Shown here piece by piece: positions 1 through 9,709 of a stretch of DNA of 64,000 nucleotides. The stretch lies in NCBI RefSeq assembly GCF_023715485.1, contig NZ_JAMBOF010000001.1, positions 186,001-250,000 on the forward strand, given 5' to 3'. A program made the translations under genes and the position numbers. This stretch comes from Mesobacillus subterraneus. GTDB taxonomy: Bacteria > Bacillota > Bacilli > Bacillales > Cytobacillaceae. The first letter of the stretch is position 1. Every line of letters begins with the position of its first letter. The notes beneath the pieces were generated by a model, which saw only the letters and a list, made by a program, of their open reading frames with translations, did no database searches and had not been told where the DNA came from.

Positions 1-2
1 TA

Positions 3-701
3 TCAGGAGGCGCGCCTTGCCCGCTCGAAATCTACGAAGCGTTCAAGCAGAAAGGAATGGCGTTCAAAGAGGGATACGGACTTACGGAAGCGGGCCCGAA
101 TAATTTTTATATTGACCCTTCTGAAGCGGATGTGAAAAGAGGGTCTGTCGGCAAGCCGATGCTGTTTAATTCGGTAAAAATATTAAATGAGGACGGCAAT
201 GAAACTGGACCAGGAGAGGTTGGAGAGCTTGCGATTCAAGGAAATCACTCATTCTCGTACTACTGGAAAAATACTGGTGCGACTGATGACACGTTAAAGG
301 ATGGATGGCTGATTACAGGTGACCTCGCCAAAAGAGACGAAGATGGCTATTACTACATTGTCGGCAGGAAAAAAGAAATGATCATCACGGGCGGAGAAAA
401 TGTCTACCCTCTTGAAATCGAGCACTGGCTTTATTCGCACCCTTCGATTCAGGAAGCAGCCGTGATTGGGGTACCGGATGAGAAGTGGGGTGAAGTAGTT
501 ACCGCTTATGTGGTTTTGGAGGAGGGGCTCTCCCTTTCTGAGGATGACGCCAAAGCTTATTGCAGGCAGAAGCTTGGAGGCTATAAAGTTCCAAAACAAA
601 TATATTTCATTAACCGGATGCCCAAAACTCACATCGGGAAAATCGACAAGAAGCAGCTGAAGGAAGACGCACTGGTTAAAAAGCAGAAACCAGTTAGCTA
701 A
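3..701 (+). CDS. Acyl-CoA synthetase (AMP-dependent), 3'-part only
   Basis: The reading frame is already open at the window edge (first in-frame codon at base 3), so this is the C-terminal ~232 residues of an ANL-superfamily enzyme that activates a carboxylate, probably a fatty acid, to acyl-AMP and then acyl-CoA. Visible motifs are SGGAPCP at the start, the YGLTEAGP adenylate-binding segment, GWLITGDLA with the ribose-binding Asp, the hinge GRKKEMIITGGENVYP, and the C-terminal catalytic Lys in HIGKIDKK. An ATG at 57 is internal and should not be taken as the start. It is convergent with the MFS gene; a shared hairpin follows. Substrate chain length cannot be told from this portion. Confidence 0.9.
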   Translation, partial: SGGAPCPLEIYEAFKQKGMAFKEGYGLTEAGPNNFYIDPSEADVKRGSVGKPMLFNSVKILNEDGNETGPGEVGELAIQGNHSFSYYWKNTGATDDTLKDGWLITGDLAKRDEDGYYYIVGRKKEMIITGGENVYPLEIEHWLYSHPSIQEAAVIGVPDEKWGEVVTAYVVLEEGLSLSEDDAKAYCRQKLGGYKVPKQIYFINRMPKTHIGKIDKKQLKEDALVKKQKPVS

Positions 702-796
702 TAAACAGGATTTTGGAATATATGAGTATTTTCAGGAATATCCGTACTTGATTTCGGAATATATATAGGGAATATCCACTTCAAACAGCATCTGAA

Positions 797-840
797 GAAA
801 AGGCATTTCAGCCGGCATCTGCCGACCGGAATGCCTTTTC
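797..840. terminator. Bidirectional terminator between acyl-CoA synthetase and MFS gene
   Basis: Arms GAAAAGGCATT (797-807) and AATGCCTTTTC (830-840) with an inner CCGG/CCGG pairing, flanked by T-rich or A-rich tracts on both sides. It overlaps the stop codon of the minus-strand MFS gene. Confidence 0.75.
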
Positions 841-1968
841 TTTTATAAATAAGCACAAAACAATATTAAACATAAACAGCAAGGATAAAAGCAGCAGAAC
901 CCCATTAAACGGCAACAGTGCTGCTGCAGGCGGAGCAAGACTGGCGCCGATTAAAAGAATGAATGAATAGAGCGAAAGTGCTTTGGCCCGCTGGCTGACG
1001 CCGAAAAAGCCTATCAACGTAATCACGGTCGGGATGACCAGCGAGATGGATGAGACAAATAAAATAGAAAACACTACCAAAGCTTCTGTTGTGTGAAAAA
1101 AAAGCAGCAAGGCAGCGCTTGAAGAACCGATGGCCAATCCGAAAATCAATGTCTTTAGCTCTCCCCATTTTTCGATCAATTTTCCTGTGAAAAGAGATAA
1201 GGTAGCTCCAATCAATCCAACAAGGCGAATCATCAGCAAATCGGACGCAGGCCCGGAGAAAAATCGGCCGATGGCATCATAAAAGGCAATGATCGCAAAG
1301 AGAAGAGAAAAAGTGATCATATAGCACTTTCTCAAGCGAGGATCATTCAGTAATTCAAAAAAGATTCGCGATAAAGGTTTTCTGTCCACGGCTTGAGCGG
1401 GTGATTCTGAAAGGACAATAAAAGCAGTGACAAATAGAATGAAATAGACCGCGGAGAAAAAAATATAGACGCTGTTCCAGGAAAAAAGATTGGCTAGGAA
1501 GTCACTGGCGACCTGGCCAAAGATTCCGGCGATCAAAAAGCCAGTATTGATTAAAACCACTAGAATCGTTCTTTGACGGAAAGTAAATAAATCGTAAGAA
1601 TAAGCGAATGCGACTGAGGCGAAGGTCGCAAGAGTCATCCCTTGCAGCGATCGGGTAATCCACAGGCTGATTGAACCGGCTGAAAAGCCGACAGCAAGCG
1701 TAGTCAGAGCCGATGCTAAAAGACCGAAGACAAGGATTTTCCTCCGCCCTGTATAGTCTGATATAGGTCCAAACGACAACAGTCCGCAGGCATAGAATAG
1801 GGTGAACAGCCCGCCAGCCATGACAACATGGGATTCAGTAATTGCCAGATCTTCTGCTAACAAGGAATAGATGGGAATCAACGTATAAATATTGCTTGCG
1901 ACCATGATCGCGCTAATTGTAAGCAAGATTGCCACTTTATGAAAAAATGTCATTGATTTCACGTTCAT
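808..1968 (-). CDS. MFS transporter
   Basis: A hydrophobic protein of about 386 residues with roughly twelve membrane segments. The loop after the second segment carries the MFS motif A-like sequence GPISDYTGRRKILVFG, typical of proton-driven antiporters for drugs or small solutes. The start is uncertain: the ATG at 1968 lies directly beside an AGGTG element, a GTG nine bases downstream has that element at a better distance, and upstream extension to 2004 lacks a ribosome site. It stands alone between the acyl-CoA synthetase and addB, which gives no clue to the substrate. The family is clear; the cargo is not. Confidence 0.8.
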   Translation of the reverse strand: MNVKSMTFFHKVAILLTISAIMVASNIYTLIPIYSLLAEDLAITESHVVMAGGLFTLFYACGLLSFGPISDYTGRRKILVFGLLASALTTLAVGFSAGSISLWITRSLQGMTLATFASVAFAYSYDLFTFRQRTILVVLINTGFLIAGIFGQVASDFLANLFSWNSVYIFFSAVYFILFVTAFIVLSESPAQAVDRKPLSRIFFELLNDPRLRKCYMITFSLLFAIIAFYDAIGRFFSGPASDLLMIRLVGLIGATLSLFTGKLIEKWGELKTLIFGLAIGSSSAALLLFFHTTEALVVFSILFVSSISLVIPTVITLIGFFGVSQRAKALSLYSFILLIGASLAPPAAALLPFNGVLLLLSLLFMFNIVLCLFIKEKAFRSADAG

Positions 1969-2065
1969 CACCTGCCAACAATAACATATGCTTCCGCCTA
2001 TCATTTTGCAGGTTGTTTGGGAAAAATTAACGGGCGCATTGCTTCCAAAAAGGGAGGCAAAAAAG

Positions 2066-2141
2066 GTATAATTATTATTATACAGAACAATTGTTTGGCG
2101 AAAAGAAGACTATTCAAAGGCGCAAAAAAGCTGGCGCCTTT
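2066..2141. other. Intergenic dyads upstream of addB
   Basis: The divergent gap between the MFS gene and addB has a 7-bp-arm AT-rich palindrome (GTATAAT/ATTATAC, 2066-2083), possibly an operator for the MFS gene, and a hairpin AAAGGCGC/GCGCCTTT (2116-2123 and 2134-2141) followed by a T-rich stretch that could act as a terminator or attenuator ahead of addB. Neither was matched to a known regulator. Confidence 0.35.
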
Positions 2142-2222
2142 TCGACTTTTATTTTATAAAAATTAGTATGCTATCATCAACATAAGAGATTAATATTTTA
2201 ACAGGGAGAAAGGGGAAGTCAG

Positions 2223-5200
2223 ATGTCTGTGCGTATGGTACTAGGACGCTCGGGGAGCGGGAAAACCGAGCTGATCATTAAAGAAATAAAGGACAGGCTA
2301 ATCGCTGACCCGCAGGGCGATCCGGTCATTTATCTGGTTCCTGAACAAATGTCGTTCTTATCCGAATACAGATTATCCACTGACCCTGAGTTAGGCGGAA
2401 TGATTCGGGCCCAGGTATACAGCTTCCCGCGTCTGGCATGGAGAGTGCTTCAGGAAACCGGGGGATTCACGCGCCATCATTTGGACAGCGTCGGGATCAG
2501 CATGATGATCCGCAAGATTATCGAGGATAAAAAGGATAATTTGAAAATTTTCCAAAAGGCCGCTGATAAAAATGGCTTTGTCCAGCAAATGGAACAGATG
2601 CTGATTGAATTCAAGCGGTATGCCATTACACCTGAGGAAATCGGCGGAAAGATGGACGGCAGCACCGAGGGTAATAAGGCTCTTAAGGATAAAATCCACG
2701 ACCTGGAGCTTGTTTACCGTCAATTTGAAGATGAGTTGTATGGCAAATACATCGACTCAGAAGATTACTTCAGGCTGCTTGCCGAAAAAGTGCCTGCTTC
2801 CCAGTATTTAAAAAACGCGGAAGTGTATATTGATGGATTTTACAACTTCACACCTCTAGAGTTGATGATCATTGACCAATTGATCGGCACATGCAAAAGA
2901 GTAACGATCGCGCTGCCAGTTGATAAGAATTTTAATGATGAACAGCCTGATGAACTGCATTTGTTCCGGGTCACGGGTGAAACGTGTCAAACCATCCATG
3001 AGATGATTAAGACAAAGGGGTATGAGCTGGAGGAAGAAGTCGTTTTGACTGGCCAGAGACGCTGGCAGGATGAATCGCTTAGGCATCTTGAAAGAGAGTT
3101 TGATTCGAGGCCGGCAGTCAGATTTCAAGGAGATGCTGCAATCCATATTACACAAGCTGCAAACAGAAGGGCCGAATTGGAAGGGGTTGCCCGGAAAATC
3201 CGCGGACTTGCAAGGGAGGAGGGCTATCGGTACCGTGATATTGCTGTATTCATGAGAGGAAGCGAATATCGTGAAGTGCTTGAGACGATCTTCGATGATT
3301 ATGGACTCCCTTACTTTATCGATAAGAAGAGGAACATGCTGAACCATCCGTTGATCGAGCTTGTCCGTTCAAGCCTGGAAACGGTATTGGGCAATTGGCG
3401 TTATGAACCGATTTTCAGGGCAGTAAAAACGGACCTGCTGTTTCCTGAGGGATCAAATATAAATAAAAAGCGTGAACAGATGGATGTTCTTGAAAACTAT
3501 GTTCTCGCGTATGGTATCCAAGGCGAAAAATGGACGAAAAAGGAACGCTGGAAATATAGAAGAATCAGAGGCCTTGAATATGACGGCGCTGTCCAGACAG
3601 ATGCCGAAAAACAGATTGAAAAGGAATTGAATGACCTGAGACTCTTGATTACCGCACCGCTTCTGCGAATGGCGCGCCGCCTGAAGAGGGCAGATAATGG
3701 GAGAAAGCTTTCCGAGGCTGTTTATTTATTCATGGAGGAGCTGGACATTCCAGCTAAGCTTGAGCTCTGGAGACTGGCTGCTGAACAGGAAGGAAGACTT
3801 GTTGAAGCGAGAGAGCATGAACAGGCTTGGAACGCCGTTATTGACCTGCTCGACCAGTTTGTTGAGATGCTTGGAGATAGCAAGGTAGCTCCTAAGCAAT
3901 TCGTTTCGATTCTTGATGCCGGTTTCGAATCGCTGAAGTTTTCGCTAATTCCGCCGGCGATTGATCAGGTGCTCGTCGCTGACCTTGAAAAGACCAGGCT
4001 CGCCGACATCAAAGTAGCATTTATCATTGGGGTCAATGAGGGAGTCCTTCCTGCGAAGATGACCGAGGATGGAATTTTCGGGGATGACGACCGGGAGCTT
4101 TTACAATCAAAAGGAGTAAAGCTTGCGCCGGGAAGCAAAACGAAGCTGCTTGATGAAAATTTCATTGCCTATAAGGCTTTTGTTACGCCTTCTGAGCAGC
4201 TTTATATCAGCTATCCAATCGCCAATGAGGAAGGAAAGGCATTGATGCCTTCTTCTTTCATCAAGAGGATGTCAGATCTTTTCCCAGAGCATCAACGCCA
4301 TTTCTTCCTGCCAGATCCGTCGGAATTGCCCGAGCAGGAACAGCTGGAATACGCTGCAGGTGAAAATGTCGCCTTATCCTATTTGACTTCCCAGCTTCAG
4401 CTGAAAAAACGCAACTACCCTGTCTATGATTTGTGGTGGGATGTGTACGATTACTATATGAAGAACCATCGCTGGGCGGATACTGCCCGCAAGGTACTTT
4501 CCAGCCTTTTTTACGAAAATCGGGCAAAGCAGCTATCAGAAGCAGTCACAAAGGAGCTCTACGGAGAGCAAATCGAAGCAAGCGTATCGCGGATGGAGCT
4601 TTTCAACAGCTGTCCGTTCTCACATTATGTCCAGCATGGATTGAAGCTGCGAGACAGGCAGATATTCCGACTGGAGGCACCGGACATCGGAGACTTATTC
4701 CATGCGGCATTAAAAGAAATCGCCGAAACGGTAATGGAACAAAACCTGAGCTGGGCCAAGCTGACGAGAGCCCAGGCTGAGGAGCTAGCCCGTGATGCGG
4801 TGCAAAAACTAGCACCGAAATTGCAGAATGAAATTTTGCTCAGTTCGAACAGGCACCATTATATCAAGCAGAAACTGCAAAGTATTATCAGCCGTGCATC
4901 ACTGATGTTAAGTGAACATGCGAAGGTCAGCGGGTTCTCCCCCGTTGGTCTTGAGCTCGGCTTTGGCCGCCAGGGAAAGCTGCCGCCGCTAGCGTTTTCA
5001 CTGAAAAATGGCACGAGGATGGAATTGATGGGCCGTATCGACCGAGTCGATAAAGCAGAGGATGACCATGGTGTTTACCTAAGGGTTGTCGACTATAAAT
5101 CTAGTGTGAAGGATGTCAATTTGACAGAGGTTTATCATGGAGTAGCGCTGCAGATGCTCACCTATCTGGACATCATCATCACCCATTCTCCATTATTGGT

Positions 5201-5798
5201 AGGAAGGCAGGCAGATCCTGCTGGAGTCCTGTACTTCCATGTCCATAACCCGATTGTCAATGCTTCCAAAATGCTTACGATTGAAGAAATAGAAGAGGAA
5301 ATTCTCAAACGCTTCAAAATGAATGGACTGCTTCTTAACGATGAGAATGTCATCAGGCTAATGGACAAGAGTATGGACACAGGAAGCTCACAAATCATTT
5401 CCGCTGGTTTTAAGAAGGATGGAAACCTCCTTAAAAGCTCGAAGGTTGCCAGCAAGGAAGACTTTGATAATCTGAGACAATTCGTGCGGCAAAAGTATGT
5501 GGAAACTGGAAACGGCATTGTCAGCGGGATCGTGGATGTTTCACCTTATAAACTCAAAGACCGCGCACCATGTACATTCTGTTCCTTCAAGCCAGTATGC
5601 CAGTTTGACCAGGCAGTGGAATCGAATGACTTCAGGAAGCTGCCGGTCATCAAGAAGGACGATTTGCTTGAAGTGCTTCGCCATGATGAAAGCCTTAAGG
5701 CAGATGATGGTTTGCCTGTAAGTTCTGATAGATTAGAGGAAATAAAGAAGCTCGATATCCTGGCATCAATCGGAGAGGAGGAAGAGGATCTTGGCTAA
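2223..5798 (+). CDS. addB: ATP-dependent helicase/nuclease subunit AddB
   Basis: Subunit B of the AddAB helicase-nuclease, which resects double-strand breaks and loads RecA after Chi recognition (the RecBCD counterpart in Firmicutes). The 1191-residue length fits the family. The N-terminus has the Walker A motif GRSGSGKTE (residues 8-16). The C-terminal nuclease domain has the four cysteines of the AddB 4Fe-4S cluster: Cys797 in NSCPFSHY, then Cys1117, Cys1120 and Cys1126 in CTFCSFKPVC; RVVDYKSS supplies the nuclease Asp and Lys. The ATG at 2223 follows a GGGAGAAAGGGG-type site. addA starts inside its 3' end, so the two are translationally coupled. Confidence 0.97.
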   Translation: MSVRMVLGRSGSGKTELIIKEIKDRLIADPQGDPVIYLVPEQMSFLSEYRLSTDPELGGMIRAQVYSFPRLAWRVLQETGGFTRHHLDSVGISMMIRKIIEDKKDNLKIFQKAADKNGFVQQMEQMLIEFKRYAITPEEIGGKMDGSTEGNKALKDKIHDLELVYRQFEDELYGKYIDSEDYFRLLAEKVPASQYLKNAEVYIDGFYNFTPLELMIIDQLIGTCKRVTIALPVDKNFNDEQPDELHLFRVTGETCQTIHEMIKTKGYELEEEVVLTGQRRWQDESLRHLEREFDSRPAVRFQGDAAIHITQAANRRAELEGVARKIRGLAREEGYRYRDIAVFMRGSEYREVLETIFDDYGLPYFIDKKRNMLNHPLIELVRSSLETVLGNWRYEPIFRAVKTDLLFPEGSNINKKREQMDVLENYVLAYGIQGEKWTKKERWKYRRIRGLEYDGAVQTDAEKQIEKELNDLRLLITAPLLRMARRLKRADNGRKLSEAVYLFMEELDIPAKLELWRLAAEQEGRLVEAREHEQAWNAVIDLLDQFVEMLGDSKVAPKQFVSILDAGFESLKFSLIPPAIDQVLVADLEKTRLADIKVAFIIGVNEGVLPAKMTEDGIFGDDDRELLQSKGVKLAPGSKTKLLDENFIAYKAFVTPSEQLYISYPIANEEGKALMPSSFIKRMSDLFPEHQRHFFLPDPSELPEQEQLEYAAGENVALSYLTSQLQLKKRNYPVYDLWWDVYDYYMKNHRWADTARKVLSSLFYENRAKQLSEAVTKELYGEQIEASVSRMELFNSCPFSHYVQHGLKLRDRQIFRLEAPDIGDLFHAALKEIAETVMEQNLSWAKLTRAQAEELARDAVQKLAPKLQNEILLSSNRHHYIKQKLQSIISRASLMLSEHAKVSGFSPVGLELGFGRQGKLPPLAFSLKNGTRMELMGRIDRVDKAEDDHGVYLRVVDYKSSVKDVNLTEVYHGVALQMLTYLDIIITHSPLLVGRQADPAGVLYFHVHNPIVNASKMLTIEEIEEEILKRFKMNGLLLNDENVIRLMDKSMDTGSSQIISAGFKKDGNLLKSSKVASKEDFDNLRQFVRQKYVETGNGIVSGIVDVSPYKLKDRAPCTFCSFKPVCQFDQAVESNDFRKLPVIKKDDLLEVLRHDESLKADDGLPVSSDRLEEIKKLDILASIGEEEEDLG

Positions 5799-8700
5799 AA
5801 TGAATATACCGCCTGTACCGGAAGGGGCAACCTGGACGGAGGATCAATGGAAGGCGATCATGGCATCGGGGCAGGACATACTTGTCGCGGCAGCGGCCGG
5901 CTCTGGGAAGACAGCGGTGCTGGTGGAAAGAATCATAAAGAAAATTACTTCAGAGAACAATCCGATTGATGTCGATGAGCTGCTCGTAGTGACGTTCACC
6001 AATGCCTCGGCTGCGGAAATGCGCCACAGGATTGGGGAGGCACTGGAGAAAGCGATTGACAGCAACACGAGTTCAGTCCATTTAAAAAAGCAGCTCAGCC
6101 TGTTGAACAGGGCATCCATTTCTACTCTCCACTCCTTTTGCCTTGATGTGATCAGGAAGTACTATTATCTAATAGATGTCGATCCCGGTTTCAGGATTGC
6201 CGATGAAACTGAGGGTCAGCTATTAAGGGACGAAGTCATTGAGGATCTTTTTGAAGAAGAGTATGGGAAGGATGGAAACCAGCCATTTTTCAACCTTGTC
6301 GATGCTTTTACCAATGACCGCAGCGACGAAGGATTGAAGGATATCATCGTTGACCTGTTTGATTTTGCAAGGTCAAACCCATCACCGGATGTATATCTCG
6401 ATTCGATTGTATCCATGTATGATGCGGCAGGCAGCACGACCATTGAGGAACTACCTTTTATGAAGGTGCTGATGGCAGATATAGAGCTTCAGCTCCAGGG
6501 AGCAAAGCTGCTTCTCGCACAAGGCTTGGAGATTGCAAAAATGCCTGGAGGCCCTGCGCCGAGGGCAGTGAATTTTACAGAGGACCTCCATGTTGTTGTT
6601 ACCTTGTTAAATGCCAAAGAACAATCTTGGTCTGAGCTTTATGATGCCATCCAGCTTGCAAATTTCGGCCGTGCAAAGATGTGTAAAGGCGACGATTATA
6701 ATAAAGATCTTGTCGATAAGGCTTCCAAGCTTAGGGACAGGGCAAAGAAAATCGTTCAGGATTTAAGGAGCGAATTGTTTTCCAGAAGGTCGGAGAGTTT
6801 CCTGAAGGATATGCAAGAGATGAAACCTTTGATTGCAGTCCTGATCGACCTTGTAAAGGAATTCTCTCGCCGTTTTGAAGAAGTGAAGCAGGAGCGCGGG
6901 CTTGTTGATTTCTCTGACCTCGAGCACTACACGCTTGAAATCCTGGCTGCCCAATCTGGCATTGAAGGCGAATTACCGTCAGCTGAAGCAACACCTTCAG
7001 AAGCAGCGCGTGCTTACCGGAAGAAATTCAAGGAAGTGCTTGTAGATGAATACCAGGATACGAATTTGGTCCAGGAAGCGATTCTTCAGCTTGTAACGGC
7101 GGATGGTGAAGCAACCGGGAACCTGTTCATGGTTGGCGATGTGAAACAGTCGATCTACCGCTTCCGTCTTGCCGAACCTAAACTGTTTTTAGGCAAATAC
7201 AACAGATTCACCGCTGATGGCGAGCAGTCTGGCTTAAAAGTCGACCTCGCGAAGAACTTCAGGAGCCGCAGCGAAGTACTTGACGGGACGAATTATCTAT
7301 TCAAACAGATCATGGGCGTCAAGGTCGGTGAGATTCATTATGATGAAAACGCTGAGCTGAAAAAAGGAGCCCCATATCCAGAGGATGAACAATTCCCTGT
7401 CGAGCTTTTGCTCATTGATAGGGGCGAAGGAAGTTCATCAGAAACAGAGTCGGCTGAGGAGAGTGAAACAGCAGCCAGTGAATTCGATGCTGATGACCTC
7501 GAGCAATCGCAGCTTGAAGCAAGGCTGATGGCGAAGCATATTAAAGATATGGTTGAGGAGCGCCGGGGAGTCTATAATCCAAAAACGAAAACCTCGAAGC
7601 CTGTCAATTATCGGGATATTGTCATCCTGCTCCGCTCGATGACATGGGCGCCGCAAATCATGGAAGAATTCAAGCAGCAGGGCATCCCGATCTATGCGAA
7701 TCTGTCGACTGGTTATTTCCAGGCAACAGAAGTGGCGGTCATGCTTTCATTGCTGAAGGTGATTGACAATCCATATCAGGATATCCCGCTTGCTGCTGTC
7801 CTCAGATCGCCGATTGTCGGCTTGAACGAAGAGGACTTGGCAGTAATCAGAATCAGCCAGAAACGAGGCGCCTTCTATGAAGCGCTGACCACTTTTTGCA
7901 TGCAAAAGCCAACAGCGGATAATGAAGAATTGTATGAGAAGACAAGCCAGTTCTTTGATCGCTTGAAGTCATGGAGAACAGCTGCAAGGCAGGGCTCTGT
8001 TTCCGATTTGATCTGGCAGCTCTACAGGGAGACTCGTTTCTTTGATTTTGCCGGGGGAATGCCTGGCGGCAAGCAGCGCCAAGCAAACCTGCGTGCTCTT
8101 TATGACCGAGCCAGGCAATATGAGGCAACCACCTTCCGTGGACTGTTCCGCTTTTTGCGCTTCATCGAACGGATGCGTGAACGCGGCGATGATCTTGGCG
8201 CAGCAAGGGCACTTGGAGAGCAGGAGGATGTTGTCAGGATCATGACAATCCACAGCAGCAAAGGTCTTGAGTTCCCAGTTGTATTCACAGCTGGTCTCGC
8301 AAGGCATTTCAACACGATGGATCTGAAGAAGTTTTATATGCTGGATAAAGAATTTGGCTTTGCTGCTAAATATATCAATCCTGAAAAACGCATTTCCTAT
8401 CCTTCGCTCCCTCAGCTTGCCTTCAGACGGAAGCATAAGATGGAAATGCTCGCCGAGGAAATGAGGGTGCTGTATGTTGCCCTGACGAGGGCAAAGGAAA
8501 AGCTCTACTTGATTGGTTCTGTTAAGGATGCTGAAAAAATGATCAGCAAGTGGCAGGACGAAGCAAGCCGTCCGGAATGGCTGCTTGATGAGTACTTAAG
8601 AGCGTCAGCCACAGGGTTTATTGATTGGATTGGCCCTGCAGTCATCCGCCATAATGATTGCGAATCAATAAGGGGAGGCGAATCCAGTCTTCATCCAGCA

Positions 8701-9591
8701 CTTGGTGAGGAAATCAGCAGACACCCGTCGAGCTGGAGAATCAAAACGATCACAGCTGAGGAAGTCGCTTCGTATGCAGAGGAGAAAACAGAAGAACATG
8801 AAAGCTTGTTGGACCTTGTCGCTGCTGGAAAACCGGTGAATATGGAATCCGATATGGCAGAAGCTGTGTACAATCAGCTTTCTTGGAGCTATCTTTACAA
8901 GGAAGCGGCGCACCACCGCTCCAAGCAATCGGTGACTGAACTAAAAAGGAACCATGAAGCAAGGGATGAGGAAAGCGGCACGCAGATCGTCCGCCGTTTT
9001 ACAAAACCAATCCTCAACAGGCCAAGATTTATGCAGGAAAAGAAACTGACACCAGCGGAACGAGGTACGGCCATGCACATGGTCATGCAGCACATCGATC
9101 TTACTGAGTCTGTAACTGAAGCCTCACTTGAACTCCAGCTTGAACAAATGGTCAAGAAGGAACTGCTTTTCCCAGAGCAGAGAGACGCGATCGAGAAAAA
9201 GTGGATTCTTGCCTTTTTTGAAACCGAAATCGGAAAACGGCTCATGAATGCCCAGAAGGTCCGTCGTGAAGTTCCATTTTACCTTGCCTTGCCAGCGAGG
9301 GAAGTGTATCCAGACTGGCAGGGTGAAAATGAACCCATTTTCATCCAGGGGGTTGTCGACTGCATCTTCCAGGATGAAAAAGGAACAGTCTTGCTCGACT
9401 TTAAGACAGATGGTATCCATGACCGCTACAAAGGCGGTTTTGAACAGGCAAGTCCCATCCTGGAAGAACGCTACCGAATCCAGCTCAGTTTGTATGCTAA
9501 AGCGATCGAACAAGTCTGGAAGCAGCCGGTAGATGAGAAGTATCTGTACTTCTTCGATGGAGGCCACCTTTTGGAGCTGGAAGTACTATAA
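5791..9591 (+). CDS. addA: ATP-dependent helicase/nuclease subunit AddA
   Basis: Subunit A of AddAB: a UvrD/Rep-like SF1A helicase fused to a RecB-type nuclease, 1266 residues. Walker A is AAAAGSGKT (residues 33-41), motif II lies in VLVDEYQDTN, motif III in GDVKQSIYRFR, and motif V/VI around IMTIHSSKGLEFP and LYVALTRAKEKLY. The C-terminal nuclease has GVVDCIF followed by LLDFKTDG with Asp1203 and Lys1205. The likely start is TTG at 5791, overlapping the addB end by 8 bases, because GAGGAGG at 5775-5782 is correctly spaced for it; the ATG at 5800 is too far. In B. subtilis sbcD and sbcC follow; here they do not. Confidence 0.97.
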   Translation: MAKMNIPPVPEGATWTEDQWKAIMASGQDILVAAAAGSGKTAVLVERIIKKITSENNPIDVDELLVVTFTNASAAEMRHRIGEALEKAIDSNTSSVHLKKQLSLLNRASISTLHSFCLDVIRKYYYLIDVDPGFRIADETEGQLLRDEVIEDLFEEEYGKDGNQPFFNLVDAFTNDRSDEGLKDIIVDLFDFARSNPSPDVYLDSIVSMYDAAGSTTIEELPFMKVLMADIELQLQGAKLLLAQGLEIAKMPGGPAPRAVNFTEDLHVVVTLLNAKEQSWSELYDAIQLANFGRAKMCKGDDYNKDLVDKASKLRDRAKKIVQDLRSELFSRRSESFLKDMQEMKPLIAVLIDLVKEFSRRFEEVKQERGLVDFSDLEHYTLEILAAQSGIEGELPSAEATPSEAARAYRKKFKEVLVDEYQDTNLVQEAILQLVTADGEATGNLFMVGDVKQSIYRFRLAEPKLFLGKYNRFTADGEQSGLKVDLAKNFRSRSEVLDGTNYLFKQIMGVKVGEIHYDENAELKKGAPYPEDEQFPVELLLIDRGEGSSSETESAEESETAASEFDADDLEQSQLEARLMAKHIKDMVEERRGVYNPKTKTSKPVNYRDIVILLRSMTWAPQIMEEFKQQGIPIYANLSTGYFQATEVAVMLSLLKVIDNPYQDIPLAAVLRSPIVGLNEEDLAVIRISQKRGAFYEALTTFCMQKPTADNEELYEKTSQFFDRLKSWRTAARQGSVSDLIWQLYRETRFFDFAGGMPGGKQRQANLRALYDRARQYEATTFRGLFRFLRFIERMRERGDDLGAARALGEQEDVVRIMTIHSSKGLEFPVVFTAGLARHFNTMDLKKFYMLDKEFGFAAKYINPEKRISYPSLPQLAFRRKHKMEMLAEEMRVLYVALTRAKEKLYLIGSVKDAEKMISKWQDEASRPEWLLDEYLRASATGFIDWIGPAVIRHNDCESIRGGESSLHPALGEEISRHPSSWRIKTITAEEVASYAEEKTEEHESLLDLVAAGKPVNMESDMAEAVYNQLSWSYLYKEAAHHRSKQSVTELKRNHEARDEESGTQIVRRFTKPILNRPRFMQEKKLTPAERGTAMHMVMQHIDLTESVTEASLELQLEQMVKKELLFPEQRDAIEKKWILAFFETEIGKRLMNAQKVRREVPFYLALPAREVYPDWQGENEPIFIQGVVDCIFQDEKGTVLLDFKTDGIHDRYKGGFEQASPILEERYRIQLSLYAKAIEQVWKQPVDEKYLYFFDGGHLLELEVL

Positions 9592-9603
9592 TATTATGAA
9601 ATA

Positions 9604-9648
9604 AAAAAACCGGTCAGATGTGAACAATATTCCTGACCGGTTTTTTTA
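9604..9648 (+). terminator. addBA terminator
   Basis: CCGGTCAG and CTGACCGG arms (centred on 9611-9639) with an A-run before and seven T after, directly downstream of addA. Confidence 0.9.
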
Positions 9649-9709
9649 TATATGCATGAAGAGAGTAAAGATGACTTGGAACTTGATCCAGTGGGGAGGG
9701 AATCACCCA

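Noticed and set aside
715-778. GGAATAT/GGAATATCC words after the first gene as a satellite remnant
   Set aside because: Only two degenerate copies about 41 bases apart, not 52, and no true dyad; probably chance or a decayed repeat.
4261-4815. Long frames on alternative strands inside addB and addA
   Set aside because: They are overlapping frames of well-supported genes and have no ribosome sites or recognisable products.
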